Source: Anaerozeibacter quisquiliarum (lineage in GTDB: Bacteria; Bacillota; Clostridia; Christensenellales; Aristaeellaceae). Taken from it: a stretch of 64,000 nucleotides of DNA. The notes below the pieces were generated by a model. It searched no databases, was not told the DNA's origin, and was given only the letters and a program-made list of their open reading frames with translations. The DNA is taken from NCBI GenBank assembly GCA_051162045.1, contig JBISDI010000013.1; one strand, given 5' to 3'. Made by a program: the position numbers and the translations under genes. Below are positions 16,161-24,618 of this stretch, in pieces (within the stretch, counting starts at the first letter, position 1; each line of letters starts with the position of its first letter).

Positions 16161-17666
16161 ATGAAGTATTATATCGGCGTTGATCTCGGGACGTCCAGCG
16201 TGCGAGCAATCATGATCGATTCTGACGGAATTCAGATTTCTGTCAAAGGCGCGCAGTACGCGGTTCTGATTCCATGCCAGGGCAGGGCGGAGCAGGATCC
16301 CGAAGCGTGGTATCAAAAAACCTGTGAAGTCATTCGCCAAATCGTCTCGTCTTCCGGGGTGTCCCCCGGGGACATTGCCGCCCTCAGTTTCTCCGGGCAG
16401 ATGCACGGCCTCGTCCCCTTAAAGGCGAACGGTTCGCCGGCGGCCAACGCGATCATCTGGCTGGATCAGCGCTCTGAAGACGCAATCCAGGAAATCTATC
16501 GGAACCTTGGCAAAGACCGGGTGACCGCGTACACGCAAAATACGATCTCGACGGGCTTTCTCATCGCCTCGCTTTACTGGGCAAAGACGCGCGCCCCGGA
16601 GCTCTATGACGCCATGCGCTGGGCGATCCTCCCGAAGGACTATATAAAGTACCGGCTATGCGGAGCGATTCTGACCGACCCCTCCGACGCCGCCGGCAGT
16701 CTCGCGTTTGACAATAACCGCCTCTGTTGGGCGGATGAGATGATCGCCTCGCTCGGTCTTCGAAGGGAGCTCTTCCCGAAATGCCTGCCCTCGACGGCGA
16801 TTGCCGGAACCATCACCGAAGAAGCCGCGCGCAATACGGGCCTCTCTGTTGACACGCTGGTCGTCAACGGCGGCGCCGACCAATGCATGCAGGCCGTGGG
16901 CAACGCCATCGTCTCGCCGGGCGTTTTTGCCTCCAACATCGGTACCGCCGGTCAGATTTCGACGACCGCCCTAAATCCCGTCTTTGATCCGCTTCTGAGA
17001 ACCAACACCTTTGCCCACGTCGTGCCGGAGCGCTGGAACATTATGGGCGCGTGTCTCAACAGCGGCATTTCGCTCAGGTGGGTTGCCAGGGACATCCTGC
17101 TGGAAACAGACTACGCGAAGCTGGATGCGGGCGTTCGCGGGATTCGGCCGGGGTCCGGCGGCCTCGTTTTCCTGCCATATTTGACCGGAGAGCGCACGCC
17201 GCACCTGAACCCCAAGGCCCGCGGGATGTTCTTCGGCCTCACGCTGAACCACGGCCGCATGGAAATGGCGCGCGCGGTGATGGAGGGCGTGGTTTTCGCA
17301 CTGAAGGACTGCCTCCAGGTGGTGCTGGAACTGGGCGTTCCGCTTCAGAAAATTGTCGCCGCGGGCGGCGGGGCGAAGAGCGACCTTTGGCTCCAGATGC
17401 AGGCGGACATCTTCGAGCACACGGTGTACCGAAGCGCGTCTTCCGAGCAGGCATGCCTGGGCGCGGCGCTGACGGCGGCCGTTGGCGTCGGCGGGTTTTC
17501 CGGGTTTGAGGAAGCCTGCGCAATTGCCGTCCGCCCAAGTACGGAGGCGTTCCATCCCAACGAGCGCGCCTCGCGCGCGTACCGCGGCCTGTACGACGTG
17601 TTCCGGGAACTCTATCCCGCGAACAAGCGTCTGTTTTCGCGCCTGAGCGATCTGGCTGATTGCTGA
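16161..17666 (+). CDS. xylB: Xylulokinase-like FGGY kinase, cassette 2
   Basis: Cytoplasmic sugar kinase of 501 residues, the usual xylulokinase length. The ATG at 16161 opens the phosphate-binding VDLGTSSVRAIMID. Other hallmarks: SFSGQMHGLVPL, AIIWLDQRSEDA, NGGADQCMQAVGNAIVSPG, and the ATP-site loop AAGGGAKSDLWLQMQADI. These match XylB more closely than the cassette 1 kinase does. The gene is first in cassette 2, directly under a strong promoter, and precedes the sugar-binding protein. D-xylulose is the default substrate, but no xylose isomerase is present in the window, so another ketopentose or pentitol is possible. Confidence 0.88.
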   Translation: MKYYIGVDLGTSSVRAIMIDSDGIQISVKGAQYAVLIPCQGRAEQDPEAWYQKTCEVIRQIVSSSGVSPGDIAALSFSGQMHGLVPLKANGSPAANAIIWLDQRSEDAIQEIYRNLGKDRVTAYTQNTISTGFLIASLYWAKTRAPELYDAMRWAILPKDYIKYRLCGAILTDPSDAAGSLAFDNNRLCWADEMIASLGLRRELFPKCLPSTAIAGTITEEAARNTGLSVDTLVVNGGADQCMQAVGNAIVSPGVFASNIGTAGQISTTALNPVFDPLLRTNTFAHVVPERWNIMGACLNSGISLRWVARDILLETDYAKLDAGVRGIRPGSGGLVFLPYLTGERTPHLNPKARGMFFGLTLNHGRMEMARAVMEGVVFALKDCLQVVLELGVPLQKIVAAGGGAKSDLWLQMQADIFEHTVYRSASSEQACLGAALTAAVGVGGFSGFEEACAIAVRPSTEAFHPNERASRAYRGLYDVFRELYPANKRLFSRLSDLADC

Positions 17667-17784
17667 ATTTGTTCATCGGACTATGGGGCGGAAACCGGGA
17701 CTGGATGCTGTCAACGGGCATCCTCCCCGCAAGCGCATCCCAGCCGAATGTGCAGAGATAATCATCAAACAGGAGGGCGTATTC

Positions 17785-18840
17785 ATGAGGAAGGCTTTGG
17801 CGCTGGCTCTGATTCTGGTTCTTTCGTTGAGCATCATGTCTGTTGCTTCCGCGCAGGGCGAGAGATGGTATCTGGGCATACTGGTTCATTCTCTGGACAA
17901 CGAGTTCTGGGCGCAGGAAGCCAACGGCGGCACCCTGTTCGCAGACTCCAAGGATGACGTGGAATATCAGGTTCTGGTGACCGACGGCGACGACAACAAG
18001 GAAATCCAGGCCATCAAGGACTATATCGCACAGCATGGCGATCATGCGTTCTTCATAGCGGATCCCGCCTCCAAGGCCAACACGGCAAACATCGTTGAGG
18101 TTTGCGAGGAGGCCGGTTGCAAGGTGACGATCCTGTGGCATCACGCGGACGGCCTTGAGCCCGCGGACTATCCGAGCTTTGTGGCGCACATGTCCCCGGA
18201 CGACTTCGTGGCGGGCTACAACACCGCGAAAACGCTGTTTGACCTGATGGGCGGCAAGGGCAAAGTCTGCGCGCTGTACGGCAACCAGGGCGAAGACTCC
18301 GCCGCGAACCGCTATGCGGGCTTCCAGGCGGCGCTCAAGGAATATCCGGGCATCGAGATGCTTGACATGCAGGTCGCGTCTTGGAGCCAGGATCAGGCAA
18401 TGAGCTTCACGCAGACCTGGCTGGCGGCCCATGACGACATCGGCGCGATCTGGGCGGCGAACGACACGATGGGCCTGGGCGCGATTGAAGCGCTGAAGCT
18501 GGAAGGCAAGAACGGCAAGATCCTCGTCAACGGCTGCGACGGCATCGCGGCGGCTTACGAGGCGATCGAGGCTGGCGACATGGCCTGCACCATCGCCAAT
18601 AACGGCTACCTGCTGATGGGCTACGGCGCGGCCTATGCCTACGCGGTGGCGACCGGCGCCGTCGAGAAATTCGACAAGCCCGTCATCAAGACCCAGGCCG
18701 TGCTCGTGACCAAGGACAACGTCAAGGAGTACAAGGCGATGTTCATCGACGGCATGCCCTCCTACGACTATTCCGACCTGAGGTTCCCCGTGCTGTCGGA
18801 TTACGCGTCGTTTGCGGAACTGGCCGCGGCAAAGGGCTGA
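17785..18840 (+). CDS. Sugar ABC transporter substrate-binding protein (RbsB-like), cassette 2
   Basis: Secreted receptor for the second ribose-type importer. The ATG at 17785 has AGGAGG at 17771-17776. A 25-residue signal peptide (MRKALALALILVLSLSIMSVASA) is followed by GERWYLGILVHSLDNEFWAQ, the normal first strand of this fold. Further landmarks are QAIKDYIAQHGDHAFFIADP, GKVCALYGNQGEDSAANRYAGF and DIGAIWAANDTMGLGAIEAL. Length 351 residues is slightly long for the family. A perfect 13-bp stem-loop follows at 18876-18905, and then a family A repeat separates the gene from its permease, so expression of the binding protein is probably partly uncoupled from the rest. Confidence 0.9.
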   Translation: MRKALALALILVLSLSIMSVASAQGERWYLGILVHSLDNEFWAQEANGGTLFADSKDDVEYQVLVTDGDDNKEIQAIKDYIAQHGDHAFFIADPASKANTANIVEVCEEAGCKVTILWHHADGLEPADYPSFVAHMSPDDFVAGYNTAKTLFDLMGGKGKVCALYGNQGEDSAANRYAGFQAALKEYPGIEMLDMQVASWSQDQAMSFTQTWLAAHDDIGAIWAANDTMGLGAIEALKLEGKNGKILVNGCDGIAAAYEAIEAGDMACTIANNGYLLMGYGAAYAYAVATGAVEKFDKPVIKTQAVLVTKDNVKEYKAMFIDGMPSYDYSDLRFPVLSDYASFAELAAAKG

Positions 18841-18875
18841 TCTGCGCAGGCCTGGTTCCCCGGACGCATTTGGAT

Positions 18876-18905
18876 CCATCTCCGGAAGTCCGCTTCCGGA
18901 GATGG
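18876..18905 (+). terminator. Intercistronic stem-loop after binding protein, cassette 2
   Basis: CCATCTCCGGAAG (18876-18888) pairs perfectly with CTTCCGGAGATGG (18893-18905) around a TCCG loop. There is no strong T-run after it. UUCG-type-like tight loop and 13-bp stem suggest a stable 3' end for the binding-protein mRNA. Confidence 0.75.
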
Positions 18906-18970
18906 ACGTATTTCAACCCCGCCATCTAAACCCAAAATCGCAAAGGGCTTCCCTTTACGGACGTACATCC

Positions 18971-19131
18971 GGGTAAGCGCCGATTGATTCGGGTGCCTCA
19001 TGGCGAGGGGGTTTTTCGTTCGAATGTCCCGCAAAATGCGCGGACGCAGCAGCGCTGCGTCAAGCGTTTTGCAGGAACGAGCGGGCGGAGAGCACCCGTC
19101 AGGCAGCGTCGGAATAAATCAGCGCCTACCC
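18971..19131. repeat. Dispersed inverted-repeat element, family A copy 1 (MITE-like)
   Basis: 161 nt with 15-nt terminal inverted repeats GGGTAAGCGCCGATT (18971-18985) and AATCAGCGCCTACCC (19117-19131), 13 of 15 matching. The centre is a second long imperfect palindrome (GCAAAA...GACGCAGC / GCTGCGTC...TTTTGC). A homologous element is at 62241-62404. It has no coding capacity and lies between the binding-protein and permease genes of cassette 2. Confidence 0.75.
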
Positions 19132-19191
19132 AGAAAACCAACCGGCTTCCGGCGTAGACCGGGGGGGAATCTTTGCTCAGGAGGAAACAGC

Positions 19192-20217
19192 ATGCACATG
19201 CTTCAAAAGAGAAAACTCGGAGGATCGACGATCGCGGAGCAATTCGTCTCCAAGGTTGAGAGCGAATCCCGCAGGAATCTGATCAGGATCTATGCGCCCA
19301 TGATTCTGCTGGTCGTCATGACGATCGGCTTCTCCATCTTCGATCAGCACTTTTTTTCCATCAAAAACATCGTGAACATCCTCGGTCAGATGGCGGTTCC
19401 GCTCATTCTTGCGACCGGTCTCACCTTCGTGCTGCTCATTGGCAGCATCGACCTTTCCATCGAGGGCGTCATGGGCTTTGTCGGCTCGGTGATTTCCCTG
19501 CTGGTCATCAACTCCCGAAACGGCAACAACCAGGGCGTCTGGGGCGTCGTGGTTTCCATCGCCATCGGCGTCCTCTTCGGCGCGATCACCGGTTTCTTGC
19601 ATGTGAAGCTGCGCATCGCCTCATTCATCATAACCTACGCCACCGGCACGATCATCAGCGGCATCGCCGTCCTTCTTTATGAAAGCAAACCGGCCACCGT
19701 CAAGGAACAGTGGATCATCGACGCGTCGGCCACATCCCTTTTACACATTCCGCTGATTACATGGATCGCGATCGCGTTCTTTTTGCTCGGCTGTGTCATC
19801 CTGAATTATACGGCCTTCGGCCGCGCGGTATACGCCATCGGCGACAACGAGTCCGCAGCGCGCGCGTCCGGCATCAACGTCGATCGGGTGACCATTCTCG
19901 TGTATACGCTCAGCGGCTTCGCCGCGAGCCTCGCGGGCTTCGTGGCACTAATCCGGCTGAAGCTCGGGCAGGTTTCGCTGGGAACGGATCAGATGTTTCC
20001 GTGTATCACCGCGCTGGTGGTGGGCGGCACATCGCTCACCGGGGGCGAGGGTGGCATGCTTCAGACGATTGTCGGCATTCTGATCTATCTGGAGCTGATT
20101 AATTTCCTGACGATCATCGGCGTCGACGCGAACTACAAAAAGGCCATTCAAGGTATCATCATCATCGTGGCCGTCGCGCTGACCCTCACCCGTACGCGCA
20201 AGACGATCGCCAAATAA
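19192..20217 (+). CDS. Sugar ABC transporter permease 1 (RbsC-like), cassette 2
   Basis: Membrane subunit, 341 residues. The ATG at 19192 has AGGAGG at 19179-19184; the upstream open frame runs through the family A repeat and is not coding. The first 40 residues (MHMLQKRKLGGSTIAEQFVS...) are hydrophilic and cytoplasmic, followed by about eight to ten membrane segments. Family features: ATGLTFVLLIGSIDLSIEGV near residues 75-95 and TALVVGGTSLTGGEGGMLQT near residues 265-285. It is followed 12 nt later by the ATPase gene. The later permease at 21770 shares the architecture but little identity, so a heterodimeric channel is likely. Confidence 0.9.
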   Translation: MHMLQKRKLGGSTIAEQFVSKVESESRRNLIRIYAPMILLVVMTIGFSIFDQHFFSIKNIVNILGQMAVPLILATGLTFVLLIGSIDLSIEGVMGFVGSVISLLVINSRNGNNQGVWGVVVSIAIGVLFGAITGFLHVKLRIASFIITYATGTIISGIAVLLYESKPATVKEQWIIDASATSLLHIPLITWIAIAFFLLGCVILNYTAFGRAVYAIGDNESAARASGINVDRVTILVYTLSGFAASLAGFVALIRLKLGQVSLGTDQMFPCITALVVGGTSLTGGEGGMLQTIVGILIYLELINFLTIIGVDANYKKAIQGIIIIVAVALTLTRTRKTIAK

Positions 20218-20229
20218 GGAGGGAAAAGC

Positions 20230-21756
20230 GTGAAGAAAGAACTTTTGTTCAGGACACGCGACATCGGAAAAAACTATGGTTCCAACACGGTCTTGCAGGG
20301 AATCCACATAGAAATCAACCGCGGCGAAGTCGTGGGGCTGATCGGTGAAAACGGTGCCGGAAAATCGACGCTTCTGAAGATCATTGCGGGGGTGGAGAAG
20401 CCGTCCACAGGCACCATGGAGATGAACGCAGAGACCTTCCGCGCCTCGTCAATGATGGACGCCAACCGCCTCGGAATCGGCATGGTGTTCCAGGAACAGT
20501 CGCTAATTAATAACCTGACTGTTGCCCAGAACATCTATCTGGGGCGCGAAAAGGCATTTAAAGTCGGAAAGCTCATCAACTGGCGCAAGATGAATCAGCG
20601 CGCGCGGAGCGTTTTGGCCGGCATGGGCCTCGAGCACATCTCCGCCCGGGCCAAGGTGCGCGACATCTCGTTTTCGATGCGCCAGATGGTGGAAATCACA
20701 AAGGTTCTGGACATCATCTCCGAAACCGCGAACGGCCGGGCGATGATCCTACTGGACGAACCGACGACGGTGCTGTCCGACGCGGAGATCAAGGTGCTGT
20801 TTGACAAGATCCGGAGCATGCGGGACAAGGGTAACTCGGTCATCTTTGTATCCCACCGCCTCGCGGAGGTGCTCGAAATCGCGGACCGCATCTACGTGTT
20901 CAAGGACGGCCGCCAGACCGCGGAGGTGCTGACCAGCGAAGCGGACGAGTTTCTGCTCTACGAAAAGATGGTCGGCCGCGAGACGGACGGCGAGTACTAC
21001 GTCTCCGCGCGCCAGACGGTGCCAACGGACGAAGTCGTTCTGGCGGTAGACAATCTGAGCATGTTCGGGTCCTTCCAGAACGTATCCTTCCAACTCCGGA
21101 AAGGAGAAGTCCTCGGCCTGTCGGGCGTGGAGGGATCCGGCAAGGAAGACGTCTGCGCGGTGCTCTCAGGCGACGAAGCCAAGTCGTCCGGCACGATCAC
21201 CGTCAAAGGCAAGAACCGCGAATTCTCTTCGCCGACGCAGGCGCGCAGGGCGGGCATCCTGTCCGTCCCGAGAAACCGCCGCGAGGAAGGCATCATCGGC
21301 ATCCTCTCCATCAGCGAGAATATCTCCGTGACAAACTACCAGAAAAACGCCAGAATGCGCGTAATCTCAAACCGGCGGCAGGATCGAAACGCCCGCGAAT
21401 GGGTGAAAAATGTGGGCATCAAGTGCTCCGGCGTAAGCCAGCGCACCAACAACCTGTCCGGCGGCAACGCCCAGAAGGTGATCTTCGCGCGCGTCCTCGA
21501 CAGTGAGTGCCCCATCCTGATCCTCGATCATCCAACGCGCGGCGTGGATGTCGGCTCCAAGGAGGACATCTACCGGCTGATCCGCGATATCACTGAAAAG
21601 GGCGTTTCCATCCTGCTGATGGGAGACACGCTGGATGAATGCATCGGCCTATCCAGCCGGATCATCGTGATGAAGGACGGGCTGATGTGCGGGGAATATG
21701 ACTGTCCGGTTGACAATAAGCCCGATCAGGTGGATGTTGTCAAGCGGATGCTTTGA
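20230..21756 (+). CDS. Sugar ABC transporter ATPase with two nucleotide-binding domains (RbsA-like), cassette 2
   Basis: Drives import by the cassette 2 permeases. GTG start at 20230 with GGAGGGAAAA upstream; 508 residues. Half 1 is complete: Walker A GENGAGKSTLLKII, DISFSMRQMVEITKVL, Walker B MILLDEPTTVLS and SHRLAEV. Half 2 has GVEGSGKEDV as its P-loop, LSGGNAQKVIFARVL, and ILDHPTRGVDVGSKEDI, in which the catalytic glutamate after the Walker B aspartate is histidine. Degenerate second halves are known in this family, but this position is usually Glu (as in the ATPases at 8589 and 37421), so half 2 may bind ATP without hydrolysing it. Confidence 0.92.
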   Translation: MKKELLFRTRDIGKNYGSNTVLQGIHIEINRGEVVGLIGENGAGKSTLLKIIAGVEKPSTGTMEMNAETFRASSMMDANRLGIGMVFQEQSLINNLTVAQNIYLGREKAFKVGKLINWRKMNQRARSVLAGMGLEHISARAKVRDISFSMRQMVEITKVLDIISETANGRAMILLDEPTTVLSDAEIKVLFDKIRSMRDKGNSVIFVSHRLAEVLEIADRIYVFKDGRQTAEVLTSEADEFLLYEKMVGRETDGEYYVSARQTVPTDEVVLAVDNLSMFGSFQNVSFQLRKGEVLGLSGVEGSGKEDVCAVLSGDEAKSSGTITVKGKNREFSSPTQARRAGILSVPRNRREEGIIGILSISENISVTNYQKNARMRVISNRRQDRNAREWVKNVGIKCSGVSQRTNNLSGGNAQKVIFARVLDSECPILILDHPTRGVDVGSKEDIYRLIRDITEKGVSILLMGDTLDECIGLSSRIIVMKDGLMCGEYDCPVDNKPDQVDVVKRML

Positions 21757-21769
21757 GGGAGGTGCTACC

Positions 21770-22738
21770 ATGCAGAACGCGCGGCCATCCGGACTGTCTC
21801 TAAGGGACTTCCTCATCGACAACATCTATCTTTTTAGCGCGGTAATCGTCATTGCGGCGTTTTTCCTAATCAACCCGAGCTTTTTGTCGCTCTACTCAAT
21901 TCAGAACATCACGCTGGAGATCGCGCCGCTATTGCCAATGGCGCTGGGCATCGGTTTTGTCCTGTACACCGGCTGCATCGACCTGTCCATCGGTGCGGTC
22001 GCGTCCATCACCTGCGTCATCACAGGCATGTTCATCGCCGATATCGGCAACATCATGATCCCCTATATGCTGTTTCTGGGCGTGGTCGCTGGCCTCGTCA
22101 ACGGGTTTCTGGTCGCCAAGCTCAAACTGCCGTCCTTCATCGTGACGCTGTGCGCGCAAAGCGTCTGGCGGGCGGGGGCCATCATTCTGTCGGGGGGCGG
22201 TTCCGCGAGCATCCCATTGAAGCGGCGCGTCATCGTGAACTGGGCTTCGGCAAAGGTACTTGAGTTTCCGCTGATGATCTGGATCTCGCTGGCGCTCGTC
22301 CTCGCGTGCGTGTTCATTGAACGCAAGACTGAGTTGGGCAAGTCCATCTTCGCGACCGGCGCAAACGAGAAAGCCTCCCGGCTCACCGGCGTCAACACCG
22401 ACAGGGCCAAGATGCTGGCGTTTGTCCTGTGCGGCCTTGGCGCAGCGCTCAGCGGCGTCATGTACGCCTACAAGCTGAAAAGCAGCGTCCCGACCATCGG
22501 CGACGGCCTGTTCATGATGGCCATCTCCTCGGTCGCGCTGGGCGGCACGCTGTTTTCGGGCGGTCGGGGAAGCGCGCTTCGCACTTTAATCGGCGTCATC
22601 GCCGTAATCTCCATCTCGTCGGGCATGAACATGGCCGGCGTCGATCCGCTGTGGAAGGACGTCGTATTTGGCCTGGTGCTGATCTTCGCCGTCGCCATCA
22701 ACTCCGACAAGGGCGGCCGGGATCTTATCATCAAGTAG
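21770..22738 (+). CDS. Sugar ABC transporter permease 2 (RbsC-like), cassette 2
   Basis: Second membrane subunit of cassette 2, 322 residues. The ATG at 21770 has GGGAGGTG 7-8 nt upstream, and the gene follows the ATPase by 13 nt. Landmarks: LPMALGIGFVLYTGCIDLSI near residues 57-76 and SSVALGGTLFSGGRGSALRT near residues 248-267. The short C-terminus (NSDKGGRDLIIK) is cytoplasmic. Downstream, about 30 nt after its stop, begins the truncated VOC-like ORF and then a family B repeat, so this is the last intact gene of the cassette. Confidence 0.9.
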   Translation: MQNARPSGLSLRDFLIDNIYLFSAVIVIAAFFLINPSFLSLYSIQNITLEIAPLLPMALGIGFVLYTGCIDLSIGAVASITCVITGMFIADIGNIMIPYMLFLGVVAGLVNGFLVAKLKLPSFIVTLCAQSVWRAGAIILSGGGSASIPLKRRVIVNWASAKVLEFPLMIWISLALVLACVFIERKTELGKSIFATGANEKASRLTGVNTDRAKMLAFVLCGLGAALSGVMYAYKLKSSVPTIGDGLFMMAISSVALGGTLFSGGRGSALRTLIGVIAVISISSGMNMAGVDPLWKDVVFGLVLIFAVAINSDKGGRDLIIK

Positions 22739-22770
22739 TCTGGATAAACAAACATCGGGAGAAGCAGAAC

Positions 22771-22849
22771 ATGGGAGCGGTCATCGGAATCCATCACCTG
22801 TGCGCCCGCACGCCCGATATTGAAACAAGCCCTCACTGCCATCATACCG
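22771..22849 (+). pseudogene. Truncated start of a VOC (glyoxalase-like) gene
   Basis: An ATG with GGGAGAAG 8-10 nt upstream opens a peptide beginning MGAVIGIHHLCARTPDIETS. This looks like the first strand and metal-histidine region of a VOC-superfamily protein (pattern IHH-hydrophobic-x-R-T-x-D-x-E-x-S). After about 20-26 codons the frame enters family B repeat sequence and the protein resemblance ends; nothing similar resumes after the repeat. I infer a gene that followed the cassette 2 permease and was lost with insertion or recombination at the repeat. The short match makes this tentative. Confidence 0.4.
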
Positions 22850-22869
22850 ATCGAAATCATTCACGCGTT

Positions 22870-23019
22870 CATCGGGCGAGGGGGGCGCCACCGCGCAGCC
22901 AGAAAGCCCGGGCGCAGCGGCGCTGCGCCCGGGCTTTCTGGCTTAGCCGGAGCGGGCACGTTAGCGCCGGCCGGCGGTCCGGTACCGCATGGTGCGGCGG
23001 GGAAAGGCGCCGCCTGATG
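22870..23019. repeat. Dispersed inverted-repeat element, family B copy 1
   Basis: 150 nt with ends CATCGGGCG (22870-22878) and CGCCTGATG (23011-23019). Similarity to copy 2 (25343-25503) starts slightly earlier, at ATCGAAA..CATTCA.GCGTTCATC. Inside is a perfect 21-bp stem (22898-22918 with 22922-22942) around a GGC loop, very GC-rich, which may also terminate transcription of cassette 2. The rest of the gap 22739-23090 holds the VOC fragment and nothing else supported. Confidence 0.75.
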
Positions 23020-23090
23020 GATGGGGAAATGGTTCCGCCCGGTAGTGCGCATCGACGAAATGCTCCCCGAGTCAAAACAGAAAAGCGATG

Positions 23091-23549
23091 CTACTTCTCC
23101 ATTTTTACCTTGATGACCAGCTTCTTCGAATTGCCGCACGGTCCGTCGGGACGGTCGGGCGCGTGCGGCTCACCCGGAAAGAAAACCATGAAATCGCCTT
23201 GCCTCAGCGGGCATCGTATCCCCTGAATGGCCTCGTAATATGCGACATCCTTGTCCTCGTTATACGGGGTAGACGGCTGAAGCGCCTCGGCCGGCGGTGC
23301 GTAGAGGATGGCTTCTCTCCCTTCAAGGAGAATTTGGATATCCGCGTAGCGTCTGTGCGTTTCCCAGCGCTCAGGGCGGCCCGTCAGGTCGGCTTCGCGT
23401 ACGGTGGCATATACCTTCTCGCCATCAATGGCCAGTTTGCCGGGAACAAAGGAATCCAATGCCCGTCCGTATAAGAACCGGATGGCCGTTTCAAAGTTTG
23501 GGCCGAGTCCCATGTACCTGTGCAGGGAAACGCATTGATCCAGAATCAT
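23091..23549 (-). CDS. YhcH/YjgK/YiaL-family protein (DUF386-like)
   Basis: 152 residues, the standard length for this cupin-like family associated with sugar and sugar-acid catabolism (YiaL, YhcH and the EbgC beta-galactosidase subunit). Visible features: WETHRRYADIQILLEGRE, a conserved histidine/aspartate stretch, LYAPPAEAL, and the FPGEPHAPD motif with metal-type histidine near residue 128. The exact reaction is unsettled in the family; anomer or epimer interconversion has been proposed. ATG at 23547-23549 with AAGGAGGAG before it. It is the last gene of the eda-kdgK-yhcH unit; a small CCCGGC/GCCGGG hairpin lies between kdgK and this gene. Confidence 0.85.
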   Translation of the reverse strand: MILDQCVSLHRYMGLGPNFETAIRFLYGRALDSFVPGKLAIDGEKVYATVREADLTGRPERWETHRRYADIQILLEGREAILYAPPAEALQPSTPYNEDKDVAYYEAIQGIRCPLRQGDFMVFFPGEPHAPDRPDGPCGNSKKLVIKVKMEK

Positions 23550-23595
23550 TGGATGCTCTCCTCCTTTTCCCGCGCCCGGCAAGGGGGATGCCGGG

Positions 23596-24618
23596 CTACC
23601 GCTGTACGCGCCCTGAGGCGTTGCCGCCGGCCAGAGCAATGACCTCCGCTTCGCTGACCAGATTGAAATCGTGCTCAATGCTCTGCTTGAGGCAGCTGGC
23701 GGCCACCGCGAACTCTATGGCGTCCTGAGCGGAAAGCCCGCCTCGCAACGCGTGGATCAGGCCGCCGCCGAAACTGTCGCCACCGCCGACCCGGTCGACG
23801 ATGTGGATGCGGTAGTTCCTCGAAAAATGCGCCGCCTCGCCGTCGAACAGCATACCCGCCCAGTCATTGTCGCTGGCCGAGATCGAGCCGCGAAGCGTGA
23901 TGGCCACACGCTTGAAGCCAAAGCGCGCCTTGAGCTGCCGGGCGACGCTGACGTAGCCCTCATGGTTGAGCTTGCCCGCCTGGATGTCGCTGCCTTCAGC
24001 CTCGATGCCGAACACGTCCTTGGCGTCCTCCTCGTTGGCGATGCACACGTCCACGAAGGGCATAAGCTCTGCCATCACCTCGCCCGCCTCCGCACGGGAC
24101 CAGAGTTTGGCTCGGTAGTTGAGGTCACAGCTGACCATGACGCCCTGCTCCTTGGCTACTCGGAGTGCCTCCAGGCAGATTTCGGGCAATTCTCCTCCCA
24201 GCGCCGGCGTGATGCCGGTGAAATGGAACCAGTCCGCGCCCTTGAAAATCTCCGCCCAATCGAAATCGGCCCTCCGGGCTTCGGCGATGGCCGAGTGTGC
24301 CCGGTCATAGATCACCTTGCTGCCCCGCTGCGACGCGCCCTTCTCCACGAAGTACACGCCCAGCCGGTCGCCGCCGCGCACGATGCGCGAGGTGTCCACG
24401 CCGAACTTCCGGAGCGCGTTGACGGCGCATTGGCCGATTCCGTGGGCGGGGAGCTTCGTGACGAAGCAGGCGTCATTTCCGTAGTTGGCAAGGGACACCG
24501 CCACGTTGGCTTCCCCGCCCGCGTAGCTGGCCTCGAATCGTTCGGCCTGCACAAATCTGAGGTATCCCTCCGGGTTAAGACGCATCATGATTTCACCAAA
24601 GCAGACGACCTTGCCCAT
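23596..24618 (-). CDS. kdgK: 2-keto-3-deoxygluconate kinase (PfkB family)
   Basis: Phosphorylates 2-keto-3-deoxygluconate to KDPG, the substrate of the aldolase encoded just upstream. 340 residues. The PfkB fold is clear: N-terminal GEIMMRLNPEG and YAGGEANVAVSLANYG, and near the C-terminus IVDRVGGGDSFGGGLIHAL with the anion-hole and catalytic aspartate (GGGDSF, about residue 290). The sugar-binding half fits KDG kinases (YFVEKGASQRGSKVIYDRAHSA). Its ATG overlaps the stop of the aldolase gene (TAATG), so the two are translationally coupled. The likely role is finishing hexuronate or aldonate breakdown started elsewhere. Confidence 0.92.
   Translation of the reverse strand: MGKVVCFGEIMMRLNPEGYLRFVQAERFEASYAGGEANVAVSLANYGNDACFVTKLPAHGIGQCAVNALRKFGVDTSRIVRGGDRLGVYFVEKGASQRGSKVIYDRAHSAIAEARRADFDWAEIFKGADWFHFTGITPALGGELPEICLEALRVAKEQGVMVSCDLNYRAKLWSRAEAGEVMAELMPFVDVCIANEEDAKDVFGIEAEGSDIQAGKLNHEGYVSVARQLKARFGFKRVAITLRGSISASDNDWAGMLFDGEAAHFSRNYRIHIVDRVGGGDSFGGGLIHALRGGLSAQDAIEFAVAASCLKQSIEHDFNLVSEAEVIALAGGNASGRVQR

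Noticed and set aside
17239..18879. 546-residue open frame on the minus strand across the cassette 2 kinase and binding-protein genes
   Set aside because: Both genes beneath it are clear family members on the plus strand; the antisense frame has no recognisable motif.
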